Below, one piece after another: positions 35,387 to 47,279 of a DNA stretch of 64,000 bases; positions within the stretch are counted from its first letter, which is position 1, and every line of letters begins with the position of its first letter. Location of the stretch: assembly GCA_000320545.1 (NCBI GenBank), contig ADNK01001434.1:82205-146204 (forward strand), given 5' to 3'. The notes below the pieces were generated by a model. It saw only the letters and a program-made list of their open reading frames with translations, made no database searches and was not told the origin of the DNA. Source of the DNA: Bigelowiella natans CCMP2755. Lineage: Eukaryota; Cercozoa; Chlorarachniophyceae. The position numbers and the translations under genes are program-made.

Positions 35387-37259
35387 GTGTACTTGTTTTA
35401 TGCGTACCAATATTTACATGTGTGTTGTATCACCATCATCATCGCCGTCAAGTAATCGACCTTGTTGTCATCGACAATATCATGTGCAGGTAACCGAGAC
35501 AACCGCCGTACAGGCCTTAACGAAACGAGGCTTGTGATCGCGGCGGGCGTGTTGCAAGCAGGCGTGGTGTATCAATTTCGAGCATCGGCCACAGCGTACG
35601 GCATAACAGGAGCCTCAATTGTGCAAGTGCAGATGAACTTTCCACCAGCCTCAGGATCCTGCCAGGTCTGTATGCTTTCTTCCTGTATTCACCACCACCA
35701 CCACCATCACCACCACAACAGCAACAACAATAACGAGTCAATAATGGCGGTGGCAGCGGCGTCGGCGGCTGCGGCTACGACGACGACAAACACCAACATA
35801 TTTGCACGGAACTCTCTCTTTCCTCGCCCGTAATGGCTTCTACCCTCCCGTCACACTAACAATTATCAACTTTTGACAGGCGTCGCCGAGCGTCGGGCAG
35901 GCATTACTGACAGAATTCCTGCTGTCGTGCACGGGCTGGGAAGATGAGGACATGCCACTCAAGTACAAGTATCAGAGCGAGCAGGCAGGCAGCTTCGTCG
36001 ATCTGTGCGACTCACGCTACCTCGAGAGTTATTCGACGATGTTGCCTGCGGGCGAGACAGGAAACCTCACCATACGCGCCCTCGTCGTGGACAATCTTGG
36101 AGCAACGGTGCAGAATTTCATGCAGGTTAGAGAGACAGAGAGTTTATTCGACTTCATCTTCCACAAACACGCATGCTTCTATGATCGACTACAAATTGAC
36201 CATACTGAACTCTCAGGTGCGACTTGAAGTACGCAAGGTGGTAGTGGAAGACAGTATTGGCGAGATCGAGAAAAGGGCGAGGCAGGGCGATACAGAGTCC
36301 GTCACCGTGCTTATCTCGGGAACCACTGCGCTTCTCAACGCGAATGCCTCGCTTCTCACATCAAATACATCATCCCATTCAACCGATAGTGGAGAAGGGG
36401 AAGGCGGTGGAAATTCCGGCGATAGCAGTAATGGTGCCGTCAATGCTTTGGTCCAAAAGACACGTACAAGCCTACTCTCTACAATCAACACGCTAGTGCT
36501 TGCCGGCGGGGAGAGCGATGATAAGTTCACGGCAGTTGAGGCGCCAGCCAGCCTCATTGAAGCGGTGACGACAGTGTCACATCCTGATGAGCTGACAAGC
36601 GAGTCGCGAATACTTGCTGTCGAAATGATTGCGAGTATGACCTCCAGCCCGCTTAACTCTTTCTCTGAGAGCACGGTGAAGTCTACAGTTGGAGCGATTG
36701 CCAACGTTATAAAGAGCTCCCAGGAAAGCTCGTCGTCCTCTGAAGCGGGTAGTCCTTGAATTAGCGTAGCTGGTGCACGCGCACGCACACGCACACAGAG
36801 AGATAGAAGTAGGCAAAGCAACATACTAGCATATACACTAAACCACAAAGTCGAAAATAGGATTGTATACACCCAATATACGCGCCACACACGCGCGCAC
36901 AACAAACGTTGTCATCATAATATTTCGTCCTTCCTCCCCTCCTCTCCCCCTTCCTCTTTCGTAGAGAAACAATCGCTAGGTCAGACCCTGGAACCGACGC
37001 TGGCGCTACTGGGATCAGGAATGCTCAAGAGCGCCTCAGAAGGAGAAGATCCCGTCGAGCTTGTGGTGGAGGGCATAAATATTGTCTCTCAAGTTGTTAG
37101 TGCTGATGAAGTCCAGGGAAAGAGCTACTCGACTTCGTTCGGCTCGGAAGTTGTGATGCCACAGTCGCTCGATCTCGGCCTCACAAGCAGTGTTGAAGTA
37201 TCTATAACGACACTTAAACAGCAGATTTACCCATCCTACAGGTAGTATCTGTCCGTTTG

Positions 37260-37299
<40 letters not shown>

Positions 37300-39568
37300 C
37301 TGAACATTGGAATCAAATCCTGAATGATCATCCTTTGCCTGCCGTCATCACTGTTGTTTTCTAGTCACGTGTCGGACAGCTTATACGAGGCGCAAACCAT
37401 GGTGGTGAACCTCGCTGTTGGTGGCGTTACAATCGAGAATAACACCGCGAGTAGTGGTTCGGCCTACGTGCTCAAGATCCCTCTCAACACGTCAGGAATG
37501 ACGAGTACCACTTTGGATAGTCTACAGTGTCGCTTTTGGGATCCTCAAATCTACAATTGGTCGACAAACGGCATTACTAGCTCCTCAGCTGAGATCGGTG
37601 GTGAAGAAGGAGACTTCCTTGTGTGTGAGAGCTCCCATCTCACTTGCTTCTCGTCTGCCATCGAGTTTAAGATTGCGGTAGAAAAGCAACAATATCAGCA
37701 CACTAGCAACAATTGATGAATGAATTAGTCGACGTGGTGGTGGTAATACGTGGTAGCAAGTAATTTCATGGTGCTACTGTCTTGTGGTCTGTGTTTGCTG
37801 AATGCAATGGTCGTCATCACTTGTAGCCCTCAGATCAGGTGTTCGCTCCCTTTCCCCCCCATTTTTCTGCCCCTCCCTTCCAAAATAGGTTAACACAATC
37901 AATGAAGAAGACATTCTGCTCGACGCCTTCTCGTTCAAAAACCCTGTATTTACTTGGTGCATTGTGATTATTGGCCTATGGGGACTAGTACTGCTCATCG
38001 GCGGGCAGTACGACCGCTGCAACGCTCAAAAATTGTCCCAAGAGGAGTTCTGGCGAAAGAACAATGGCATCTTCCACCTTCGCTTCAGGCCTCGGTCGGT
38101 ACACTCTTTCTACAAGCGCACCTCCTGGGCCATGAGGCACAAGCACCCTTGGGCTGCGGTGCTGATGCACCACGGCGGAGACTTCATGAACACGGTCAAG
38201 AGGAGTACGATTCTTACCGTGCTCATTTTCAACACGATGACAGTGGTCATGCTGCTGCGCGGGCAGCGGCAGCAGCTTCCCTTCCTGACTTCGGATTTTG
38301 CGACCACGTTGGTTGCCATAATGTTCTCCCTCCCAGTGCCAATGATCGTATTCCGAATCTATCTAAGGCCCATTCCTAAGAAGCTACAGATAGAAAGCAA
38401 TAGAATCGAGCAAACCAACACAGGCTGCATGGGCCAGGTGCTGAACATCTTCATGGCACTGCTGCTGGAAGAGGTAGCGATACAGGAAGATGAGGGCGAT
38501 GACAATGATGAGGAGAAAAAGAAGGATCGGCAGACACAGGCAGCTGTAGCAGCCTCTTCGCTCTTTTCAGGGGCTTCAGCTATGAAGGGCACGAAATCCT
38601 CCACAGCTCGTATCTCAACATTACTCAAATCACAACTTAAATTGGATGTTGATGTTGACACGTCACTGCCGCCGTGGCTGCGCGAGATCAAGGCGAAAGA
38701 AGAGCACAAACTACAAGATTCCCAACAGAACTTGACATCTTCAGCGTGCCATTTGATGGCAATCTCTTCCGAGTCAGGAGGAGCACCAGCATCAGGCCAG
38801 AGGGATCTCCAGGCTAGCACGTTAAATATCGATGTTAATGTCAACTGTAATGGCAGTAATGGTCACCGCGAGCGAAATGATACCTGTGCTTCCGTCGAGT
38901 CTACGAGAAGTGAGAGGCGTAGGGGCGCGGTGCTGCGCAGTTCGCGGGTCGCATCTGACGTCTCTTCAGTGATCCAGATATCCAAATGCATCAACCCTGA
39001 GGCTTTAGTTAACGCTAAAGCGTTCAAAAAGAAGGGGGATGAAGAGGAATTTAAGGAGATGAAGGAAACCAAGCAATCCAAGCGGCGCGGGTATCGGTCA
39101 AGCATGGTCTCCACAGCCAGCGACGCTCCCCGGCCAATGGGCTTTTACCGCAATAGCATTGATCCACATGTCCCTATGATAGAGGAAACAGCGGACAACG
39201 GTAAGTAAGAAGGGAGCAGAGAGATCTATTCAGTGTGGACCCAAGAGATAATATCTTTGGTTGTGTTGAGTAGAACGTTGGGATATATCTTTGTTCTCAT
39301 CCTATCGAACTATATCTTTGTTCTTTTCCATGTTCAACAGGATGCTGCGGAGATCCCCTCTACCCAGTTGGACACCCGAAGCTAAAAAACTGGGGATACT
39401 CGTACAATGACGTTGTAGGTCTGATTGGTTCTGCGGTGTTCATTATCGGTTGTTTCTTCCTCATGTGCGTGCTCTCCTGGCGATTTCGTGGTGTAAATGA
39501 TGGCTGGACACTCTTAACCTTTCTCACTTTCATCGAGGATGTCGCAGTGCGGGTTAGTACTTCACAAT

Positions 39569-39636
<68 letters not shown>

Positions 39637-41854
39637 CGTAATAGTATTTTACAAAGAAGATATGTGATGAAAATGAAAAGGTGCAACCTGCCAAACAGTT
39701 AGGCTTTCCTATTTATGACAGAGAGGAAAGAGAAAGGGGGAGGAGAGAAGTTCTTTGTGGAAATGAGGGAGAAAAAGCAACCCATAGAAAGTAGACCTTT
39801 ATTTTTCTGTTATGCGAAGGTCGTGCTGGTGGCCATACTTGAGGCACTATTCTTCTTGCCCCTTAATCCTGCCTCTTGCGGTCGTGAATTTCTGGAATTA
39901 CGGCGTGAGCTGGCGGAAGCAACCAACGTACAGGAGCGTGACTTCTACCTCACTAAGGAGGATGGTATCGAAATTGATCCGTCTCGTAAGATATCCGCTT
40001 TCAATAACGGCTCCACAGCAGCAGAACTTGGCGTCAAGATTGGCCTGGATGTAGACGCTGTGAACGGTGTCATAGCTGCATCTGGCAAGCATGCCCGCAC
40101 GATGATCCGACAGGCGCTGAAGGAGGGTGAGGGGAGCGAAAACAGTGGATACTGGCTTACGCTTTTTTTCCAAATCTCCGAGAGCCAGGCGAAAGAGCTG
40201 GTCGAGTTTGAGCTGGACGTGGAAGAAGATGGTTTTGAGGTCAATGAACAGCTGCGCATCACTGAAGTGGTAAAGGGCACCAAAGCTGAATTGCTTGGAG
40301 TTCAATGTGGATGGCGCATCATCTATATCAATGATAAACGTGTCCGCAACTTGGAGGACGCTGTCAACGCCTTCCACATTGCGCATAGAATTGATCTCTC
40401 CTACACAATTCGCTTCCGCACCGACGTTCAGAAAGTAAACGGACCTCAATATGGTACTGTTTTATCGGAGGGGAAAGGCGGGGAGGTGTTGCAAACGGTA
40501 CAAGGCCACATTACTGGTAAACAACATTCTAGCAAGATGCTCGCGGACCGCGTCAAGAGTACGAGAAATCTTTATAAGGACATCAATCAGCCTAAGTAAA
40601 GACTCACAATCTGTAACATGAAGGGGTGCCATTGTTTTGAAATTAAATATTATATAAATATATATATTTATGTATACATTATGTGTATGTATATATAATT
40701 CCTTCGTTTGCTTCGATTGGTGCATGGCAACCTTACCCTTATCTTTTGCCTCTTTATTCTACTTCTTTAGGTACGTAATGGCGCGTAGCCTTCGGAAGCA
40801 GATGTCTAAGATGGCGCTGCTGGATACCCATAAGAAACGGTCGCATGAGATCTCTACACGGAAGCTTCGGAAGGCGAGTACATCAATTTCTTCCCTTGGA
40901 TCTTCACAGCAGCAGCGGCAATCGGAGAAATCCATAGAGATGGCGGATATTACGAGTTTTCCTTCCTGTTTCTCACCTACCAACAGCAACAACGAATTGA
41001 TCATGCTCAGCCCGCGGCGTGACATTCTGGAAAGCCCAGAGTCCATAATTCTCGAAGACAACACCATGCATAGTCCCAAGTCTTTCATCTTTGAAGAAAG
41101 GAATGAAAAAGGAAAGAGGGCGGGGGGACAGCAAGGTGGCTTGAACACTAGAGAGAAGAAAGCGGGAGAAAAAGCAAACTTAGAAGATGCTGAAGGGAGG
41201 AATGAAAAAATGAAGCAGAGTAAAAAGAATGGGGATCAGGTTAGTAAATTGGGAATGAAAAAGCGGGGGGTTAGAGGGAGTCGACGCAAGGAGAAATCTA
41301 CATCGTCAACCAGGCGTCGCCGAAAGGCGAAGCTATCATCGGCTTCCACTAAGCTGCCTTCATCATCGTCGTCAAATGTGACTAGCAATATGGAAGCAGC
41401 AGGAGAAGGAGGAGCTATGGAATTCAAGCGCGCTGGAGGGCATAGATCAAACAAAAAGAAAACAGCATCCGCAAAACGAATTCGTTTCACTGACGACGAT
41501 GTTCGAGGAGCATCGGCTGTTGCCAAGCCGTTGGCGATCATTACTACTAGCCATGAGGGCCACCTAGACACAAACGAAAGTGCACTGCAAGCTGAAAATG
41601 CTCGCGATTCCCAAACTGAATCAGACAGCAGCGAACGTAAGATTGAAGTTCAACCACAGCAACGACGGCGCAAGAGGCGGGAGCAGCAACAATCTTCACC
41701 ATCTAATTTCATCACTTCAGCGATCCCTGACACCTCACTTGCATCGTCTTCGTGCAGCAAAAAGAAAAGCAATGTGCCCCGAAGTGGGAAGGATGTTTCT
41801 GAAAGCTTCAAGAACGTCACTAGGGATTTTGACCACATCTCCATTGCTCTTTGA
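30459..41854 (+). CDS. giant REJ/GPS membrane protein with His-rich and Pro/Thr-rich ectodomain and PDZ domains (polycystin-1-like ectodomain)
   Basis: A predicted 2774-aa membrane protein in 17 exons: 30459-30940, 31207-32122, 32370-32858, 33086-33444, 33659-33948, 34041-34338, 34412-34712, 34922-35183, 35490-35665, 35880-36125, 36217-36748, 36965-37241, 37365-37677, 37889-39200, 39341-39552, 39820-40595, 40771-41854. The sum is 8325 nt, every junction in phase. Order: signal peptide (1-20); acidic linker; His-rich repeats (about 85-161); Pro/Thr/Ser-rich stalk (161-630); a REJ-type region (about 640-1490) with IgG-like strands such as SWTYEG and AFAWTLTD; and a GPS motif (about 1610-1645) with [15 protein letters not shown] and CESSHLTCF. 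Then come a membrane helix [17 protein letters not shown] and two more in the same exon, a fourth [18 protein letters not shown], a fifth [15 protein letters not shown], two PDZ-like modules (about 2190-2375) and a 360-aa basic tail. REJ plus GPS is the layout of polycystin-1 and sea-urchin egg-jelly receptors. I see no PLAT domain and no channel module. Adhesion or surface sensing is inferred. Confidence 0.88.
30713..30940 (+). repeat. coding repeat: His-Ser/Gly-His-Asn/Ser-Pro units
   Basis: About 25 near-identical 9-bp units coding [10 protein letters not shown] and HSHSP motifs, ending exactly at the first splice donor and continued by one more HVHTP after the intron. About half of the residues are His, so metal binding is conceivable. 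Confidence 0.9.
31240..31446 (+). repeat. coding 48-bp tandem repeat (PTPAPT units)
   Basis: Four copies of a 16-residue unit alternating TPFPTPAP and TKYPTPAP, with synonymous or single-base differences only. It forms the start of the Pro/Thr-rich stalk. Confidence 0.9.
31447..31860 (+). repeat. perfect 207-bp tandem duplication in coding sequence
   Basis: Bases 31447-31653 and 31654-31860 are identical as far as I can compare by eye. The unit encodes 69 residues (starting [20 protein letters not shown], ending in Ser/Cys-rich [12 protein letters not shown]) and keeps the frame. Confidence 0.95.
34718..34808. repeat. composite (CA)n-(GA)n microsatellite
   Basis: CA run followed by GA run in a REJ-gene intron, beginning a few bases after the donor. 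A mirror-type composite, CT run then GT run, is at 35299-35382 in the next intron. Others in this gene: GA 32192-32222, GT 37264-37297, CA-GT 39572-39635. Confidence 0.9.
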
Positions 41855-43098
41855 AGATGATCATTCGCTCTCTCAATGCCCAAACACGCCTCACATTTCC
41901 AGTTTCTTCATCTGTTCCTGTTTCAATTCGGGCTTCAATTTCACTTTTTCAGCATTGCATTGTCTAGCTGTGATGCAAGTGATGCAATTGTCAACCTAGC
42001 AATTTGAATTGCTTCCACATTCGTGAAGATCACAAGTTTGACAGTGTTGCATGTCAGGCTAGCAGGCAAAAACTGTTTGCGCCTTTGAAGTGAGTGACAC
42101 CCGAACCCAATGCGTTCGTCATCCTTGTTGCGGCGATGACGAACTCATGCGGATGTGCTCGATTTCTTCCCATGCTGGCATGCCAGCATGACTGCCAGCT
42201 CTGAATTGCAGCAACGCTTTGTGTGCATGCCAGCTAGCCAGGTAGCCAGATCACATGCTAGCATGGCAGCTGAAAGGTTCAAGATTCAAAGTTCAAGATT
42301 TCAATGTTCGCGTGCTGTGCCAACAAGCGCTCGGTGCGCGCAGCGGGCACGCAATGCGACATGGCATGCATGATTTCGCTGCCCTCATCAGCCCATCCAC
42401 TTGCATTGGCGTGCAAGCGCGCATTTCTTGTTTTCACGGAAGAATCGCCAGAAAAGGGCGGAGCAGAAGATGGGACGGAAAACGAGCCGCATCTCTTGTC
42501 GTTGGTGGAAAATCGGCTATGATGGCAGAGTCTACACCAGCTACCAGCTCCTGTTCCTCCCCTTTCTGGTTGGTCATTGATTTTTGGATGATGGCATGAC
42601 CTCTTCGGGTTGACGGAGTCTTTCATCCCTCACTGTTGAAGCAGTCTTGTTTTGAGATGTGATGATTGTGATGATGACAAAAACGGAATGTCTGCAACAT
42701 TGTTCATTGCTCGTCGTTGTCAACTTTTCAACCTGAACTTCTGCTAGGGGTTTGATGAGGATCGTGTAAAATAAAAAACATTAGAAACAAACAGCAACGA
42801 AGAGAATGTTTCGTTACCCCTTCCTGAAGAGAATTATCAATGGATGAGAAGGGTGATGCCTTCTTCATGGAAGGATCAACAAATTCGCGTTTTTCATTAG
42901 CTCAAGCAGAAAATCGAGTTGACACTCATGAAGTGTAAATAAGGGGAACAAAATCGAACTACCTGTTCTTATTTTTCAATGTACATTTGTTCATTTGCTA
43001 CATAATGGTACTGTGTGGGATAAGGATGATTTCCTACTGCGCAATGTGTCGTTGCAGTCGTTGCTTTCATTTCATACATCAGAATCTGCTTGCCAACA
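41855..43098. other. intergenic spacer
   Basis: No supported gene. 42.0-42.3 kb is rich in GCATG, CTAGC and CAGCTAGC words. A second copy of the 19-bp element seen before the REJ gene sits at 42813-42831. The last 250 bases should contain the promoter of the EF-hand gene. Confidence 0.5.
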
Positions 43099-45800
43099 AT
43101 GTCCAAAAATCAACCTGCGTCGCCGAAAGCAATGAGCTTTTGGAAATCTCTTGAGAAGAAGGCACGAAACGAAGCTAAAGGTATGTCTTTCGTGTAAAAA
43201 TTGGAATTTACTAATTTTCTGCCTCAGGACGTACCAGTGGCTCGAAACCTCGGTCCCGCAAGGGCACAAGATCAAGGGGGAACTTGAAAGTTGATACAAA
43301 TTTGAATGATAAAAATAAATCACAATCGATATCAGAGGAAACGTCAGATCCCAACATAGAAACGAGCTCAATTGGGTCTGGATCGCCTGGTCCATATGAC
43401 CAACTAAACCGAAGAGATTTTGTAACTACGCCGGGGGAAATTACGTCTGCTGAAGGGAAATTGTCTCAACAAATGAAAGTCGGGAAAGAGCAAAAACCTT
43501 TGGCTCCCGACGGTTGAAGAAAATGAAGATTATTTAACCATGAAATGTTTATTTCAATTTATTTCTCATGTACTGATCAGGCATTGACAAAGACGTTCAG
43601 GAACTGATTCATTCTATGCTGAACGAACAGTATGAGAGTGCACAGACGCGGCTTGAAGATAAAGAATATCTGCAAAAGTTCTACATCCTTCTATACATTT
43701 TTTTAATTTAAGATGTTATATTCTAATTTTTCACAATAAGAGTGGCAATGGCAAATGCAAAGGCATCAATTGGAGATTTAACTGGGGTTGATGAGTTAAA
43801 TCAAGCTGATGCAAAAACCTTTCAAGAGGTTGCAAGCTGGTCTAGTTAGTCATCATAGTTTCCTTCCTATTTGAGATAAGTCATATTCTTCCATCAATTT
43901 TGTCTTTAAAACTACTTCATGCTACTTCATGCTATTCTCAGAATAATGAAGTATTGCTCGAAAAACTCTGGGATATTTTTGATACTGATAAGAATGGGGC
44001 ACTCAGTCCGCTTGAGAATAAGCGACTCATGAAGGTGTCCTGCTGGTCGTGTTCATGCATTTTCAGAACAACTTTTATTATGTTTGTAACAATATCCTTA
44101 GGCATATTTCACAGCGCAGCTAGAATTTCAAAAGAAGGTAATTAAGGATAGTTTCATTAATGGATTTCGGAGTGGGTTACCTGCGAGTATCCCCCACGCA
44201 AAATTTGTTCCTATGATCACAAAAGCTGCTGATAAGATAGAAGCTCTCGTGGAACAGGTGTAAATTACGCATCATGTGTTATGTCTGCTACAATTACATT
44301 CAAACCGTGGTATCTTTGCAGGCATTCAGGGAAAAAATGACTGAGCAAAATTATGAAAGGCTCCATTTGATTATAGAAAACGAGGACGGCAAAGTACAGA
44401 AAATGCATTTCGATTCCCACTTAAAAGGAAAAGTTTCTGATATCCTTTTCAGGTTCGGAAAACTGATTTTTTGGAGAAGTTTTACAAAGCGCAAAAGGAT
44501 TTCATAGATGAGGATGAGATATCAGAACAAATGATTAAGGAATTAATTCCTCCGCTCCAGGAAGATATCCTAGCTGTGGTACAAGCAGAATTGAATCAGA
44601 AAAGTAAAAACAGCGAGAGGAACAGTAGTGGTACTAAAAAAGAGTGATAATTGTTGAAATTAAGCTTGACAATTATGAAGATGCGTGGGAAATTTAATGC
44701 TTCTATTTATCAGGGAATCTAATTGCAGAAACTACCACAGCCCAGCAGGAAGACGCAGGGTTCATGGATGTAGATATTGATAAAAGCTGAAGCACTGCTG
44801 AGCTTCATGATAAATGATGCGAGCGAAACTGCTCTATCAAAGATCCAGGATAAGGAGTACATTGAGAGGTATCTAAATTTAAAATAGCAGGTTTCAAGAT
44901 ATTAAAACCACCCATCGAAAAGGGCATCGGCAGCAGCCATCAAAGCACAGTTAGGGGACACTTCAGATTTGGAAGACTTCAAAAAGTCGGAGATGAAAAA
45001 GGCTACAGATGTATGTCCACCTCACAACATAAACATCATATTGTAAGTTTGTGAGCCTTGAACTTATCGCAAAGAGATATCGTGGAGTTCTTAAAAAACT
45101 TTGGGACATATATGATGCCGACCGCAACGGGGAGCTTGATCCTGAAGAAAGTAAGAAGTTGATGCAGGTATGAAATTTAGATGGTATCGCAAGATTCTAT
45201 GAAAAGTTTCAATTAATATTATAATCACAGGGTTTCTTCAAAGTACAAATGAATAATTTTAAAATTCACTCGAGAGACCAATTTCTTAGAGCTGCTACAA
45301 GTGTAATACCCCCTGAGATCCCCGGCTATGAACAAGTGGTTACTAAAATCACCAAGCATGCAGATAAAATACCAGAATTACTAGAGAAGGTTAAGAAATT
45401 AAATGCAATGTTTTCTATGTTCATCGTGAAACATAGAGCTAACTGTAGATGTTTCCGGAATACGTAACGGAAGAGAGTTATGTGAAAGTTCTGAAGGAAC
45501 TTGATGAGGATGGAGATGGAAAGGCATGTACATAGCGAAAAGGGCTAATGTTCGATACAAATGCAGTGTTGGATAAATTTGGAAATGTATGATTAGATTG
45601 ACAAAAAGGAATTCCTAAGTAAATTCTTCGAAGCTCAGGAGCAAGCAATCAATTTGGCAGAATTATCCATGGAATTAACCATGGAGTTGATGCCTGGTGT
45701 TCAAGAAGACATCATGTCAGCTCTTCTTAGTGATGAAAATGGAACGAACATGGCGGCGATGTTGTCGTCTGATGATGAGTCGTCTAATAACGAGGAGTGA
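43099..45800 (+). CDS. EF-hand protein with two tandemly duplicated modules
   Basis: I do not recognise the family. Exons 43099-43180, 43228-43512, 43581-43677, 43741-43828, 43942-44034, 44102-44257, 44322-44393 and 44453-44630 join in phase and encode a basic/Ser-rich N-terminus plus module A: EF-hand DTDKNGALSPLE, a degenerate loop ENEDGKVRKTDF and a helical end (PPLQEDILAVVQAEL). Exons from about 44774-44870, 44921-45012, 45077-45168, 45231-45387, 45450-45523 and 45597-45800 encode module B with the same order: KIQDKEYIER (compare RLEDKEYLQK), EF-hand DADRNGELDPEE, a second good loop DEDGDGKIDKKE and the end LMPGVQEDIMSALL. Joining A to B in frame needs the donor after ...DILAV at about 44580 and the acceptor at 44773. 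If instead 44630 is spliced to 44714, the reading ends at a TGA near 44790 and gives a module-A-only product. The intron 45524-45596 starts with GC. Confidence 0.75.
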
Positions 45801-45808
45801 ATATCCTT

Positions 45809-45858
<50 letters not shown>

Positions 45859-46527
45859 TCTCTATGTCTCTCTCTGTATTTAGAAGACTCCATCGATCAT
45901 GATGATGACAGCAAAAAATATTTCTCTGCAGACAGCTTTGTTTATTTCTCTGCAAACAGAATGATGCTCTAGTGCAACATCAAGCTCTACCTGCTACAAC
46001 CACTTTTACTATCAAAGCGTATTGATGCGCGTCTAGTCGCGGCCATCCTTTGAAATCATGCATGATTTTAGCAAGCTTGCCAGCTTGTGGCTAGATGATG
46101 CATGCATATCAAAGACGTGTAGATCTAGGGATGCGTGGATGCAAAGCGCATGAATCAAAGATAGCAATCTAGCAATGTAGAGTGGTAGTTTGTCACAAGT
46201 GATTAGGCATTAGGTCGTCGAGTCGCTAATGATTGCTAGATTGGGAAATAGAATTGCATCTGCATCATCCAGCGCTAGAGCTAGAGAGCGCTAGAGCGTT
46301 GAGTGGCCATTTCTGTGAAATTTGTCACTTCCACAAATTGCACAACACATCGGCTAACTATTGATAGTTCACAGTGTGGTAGTAACAGTGATGTTTTCAT
46401 TTGGTTGAATCTAATTTTGGAACAAGATACTAGATCATGCTAGCATGTGATCGAAATTCGAAAATTCATGAACTTGCTTATTCTTCCTTGTGCGTTTACA
46501 TCTTGAATACACCTACATTTCATAAAA
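45801..46527. other. intergenic spacer between converging genes
   Basis: Starts with a CT microsatellite (45820-45862) just after the EF-hand stop codon; the rest shows the GCATG/CTAG-rich spacer composition (46.05-46.45 kb, including GCTAGAGCTAGAGAGCGCTA near 46274). No supported gene. Confidence 0.5.
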
Positions 46528-47279
46528 TTAATTGGGATGCTCATTCCTAACGTGCCTCATGAGCCTATCTTTTCTTGGATACCCCTTTTTGCAAATGATA
46601 CATTTGAAGCGCCAGTTTCCGGTATGGAGTTGCTCATGAGATGAAAGATTGCTCAGATGATTGAAGCGACGATCACAATAGCGGCAAAGGTATGGACGCT
46701 CATTTGTGTGCATCCGGGTATGTGATTCCAGACTACTACGCTTTTCAAAGTGTTTAGGACAGTAATGGCAAGCAAAAACTATTTTCCTTCTCTGATGAGA
46801 TCTCGTTCGAATACTGGTTAGGTGTGTTCCTGAGAAAATTGGAAATTCCCCTCACAAATGCATCCACATTTACAAACTATGAAGCTACCCTGATCAAGCA
46901 ATCTTTCGCCCATCCGGTCATTGTTTGCAAGACGGTTTCGCTTTTTCTTTTCAGTGCGCCTGCTCTGATGGTCGAGCTCAAATTCAGACAGTGCTTTTCG
47001 CTTGCGATGCGGCAGGAGGTCTTCATCTGCAGTTGCAGTGGAATGTGGTTCAACTGATCGTTGGACATTCGTCTTGAGAGTTTCATTTGAACATGAGCTC
47101 CGCATGGTTGAGGCATCAATCACTTTTCTTTTTGTTTTCGTCCGCGACATTTGATAAGTAGCGTGACTATGCTTGGAATCGGTTGGTTTAGTGACCTCGA
47201 GGACACTCAAGTGCGGCAGTCTTGAGAAGCTAAAATCCGCATTTCTCTCCTCCTCCGCAAACAGCATCTCGTTGAGCAT
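46528..47279 (-). CDS. C2H2 zinc-finger protein
   Basis: Likely nuclear DNA- or RNA-binding protein of 230 aa. Two minus-strand exons, 47279-46889 and 46829-46528, are separated by a 59-nt intron (GTAGCTTC...TTTTCTCAG), and the join is in phase (DQ-G-THLTSIRTR). The N-terminal 140 residues are polar and basic with no known domain (RRTEKKKRNRL). The C-terminus has three consecutive C2H2 fingers with standard spacing: CHYCPKHFEKRSSLESHTRM-H, CRYCDRRFNHLSNLSSHEQL-H and CIICKKGYPRKDRLMRH...H. The linkers TNERPY and TGNWRF are of the TGEKP class. The protein ends four residues after the last finger. ATG 47279 is the first in-frame ATG of the open frame; an upstream exon is not excluded. Target unknown. 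Confidence 0.85.
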
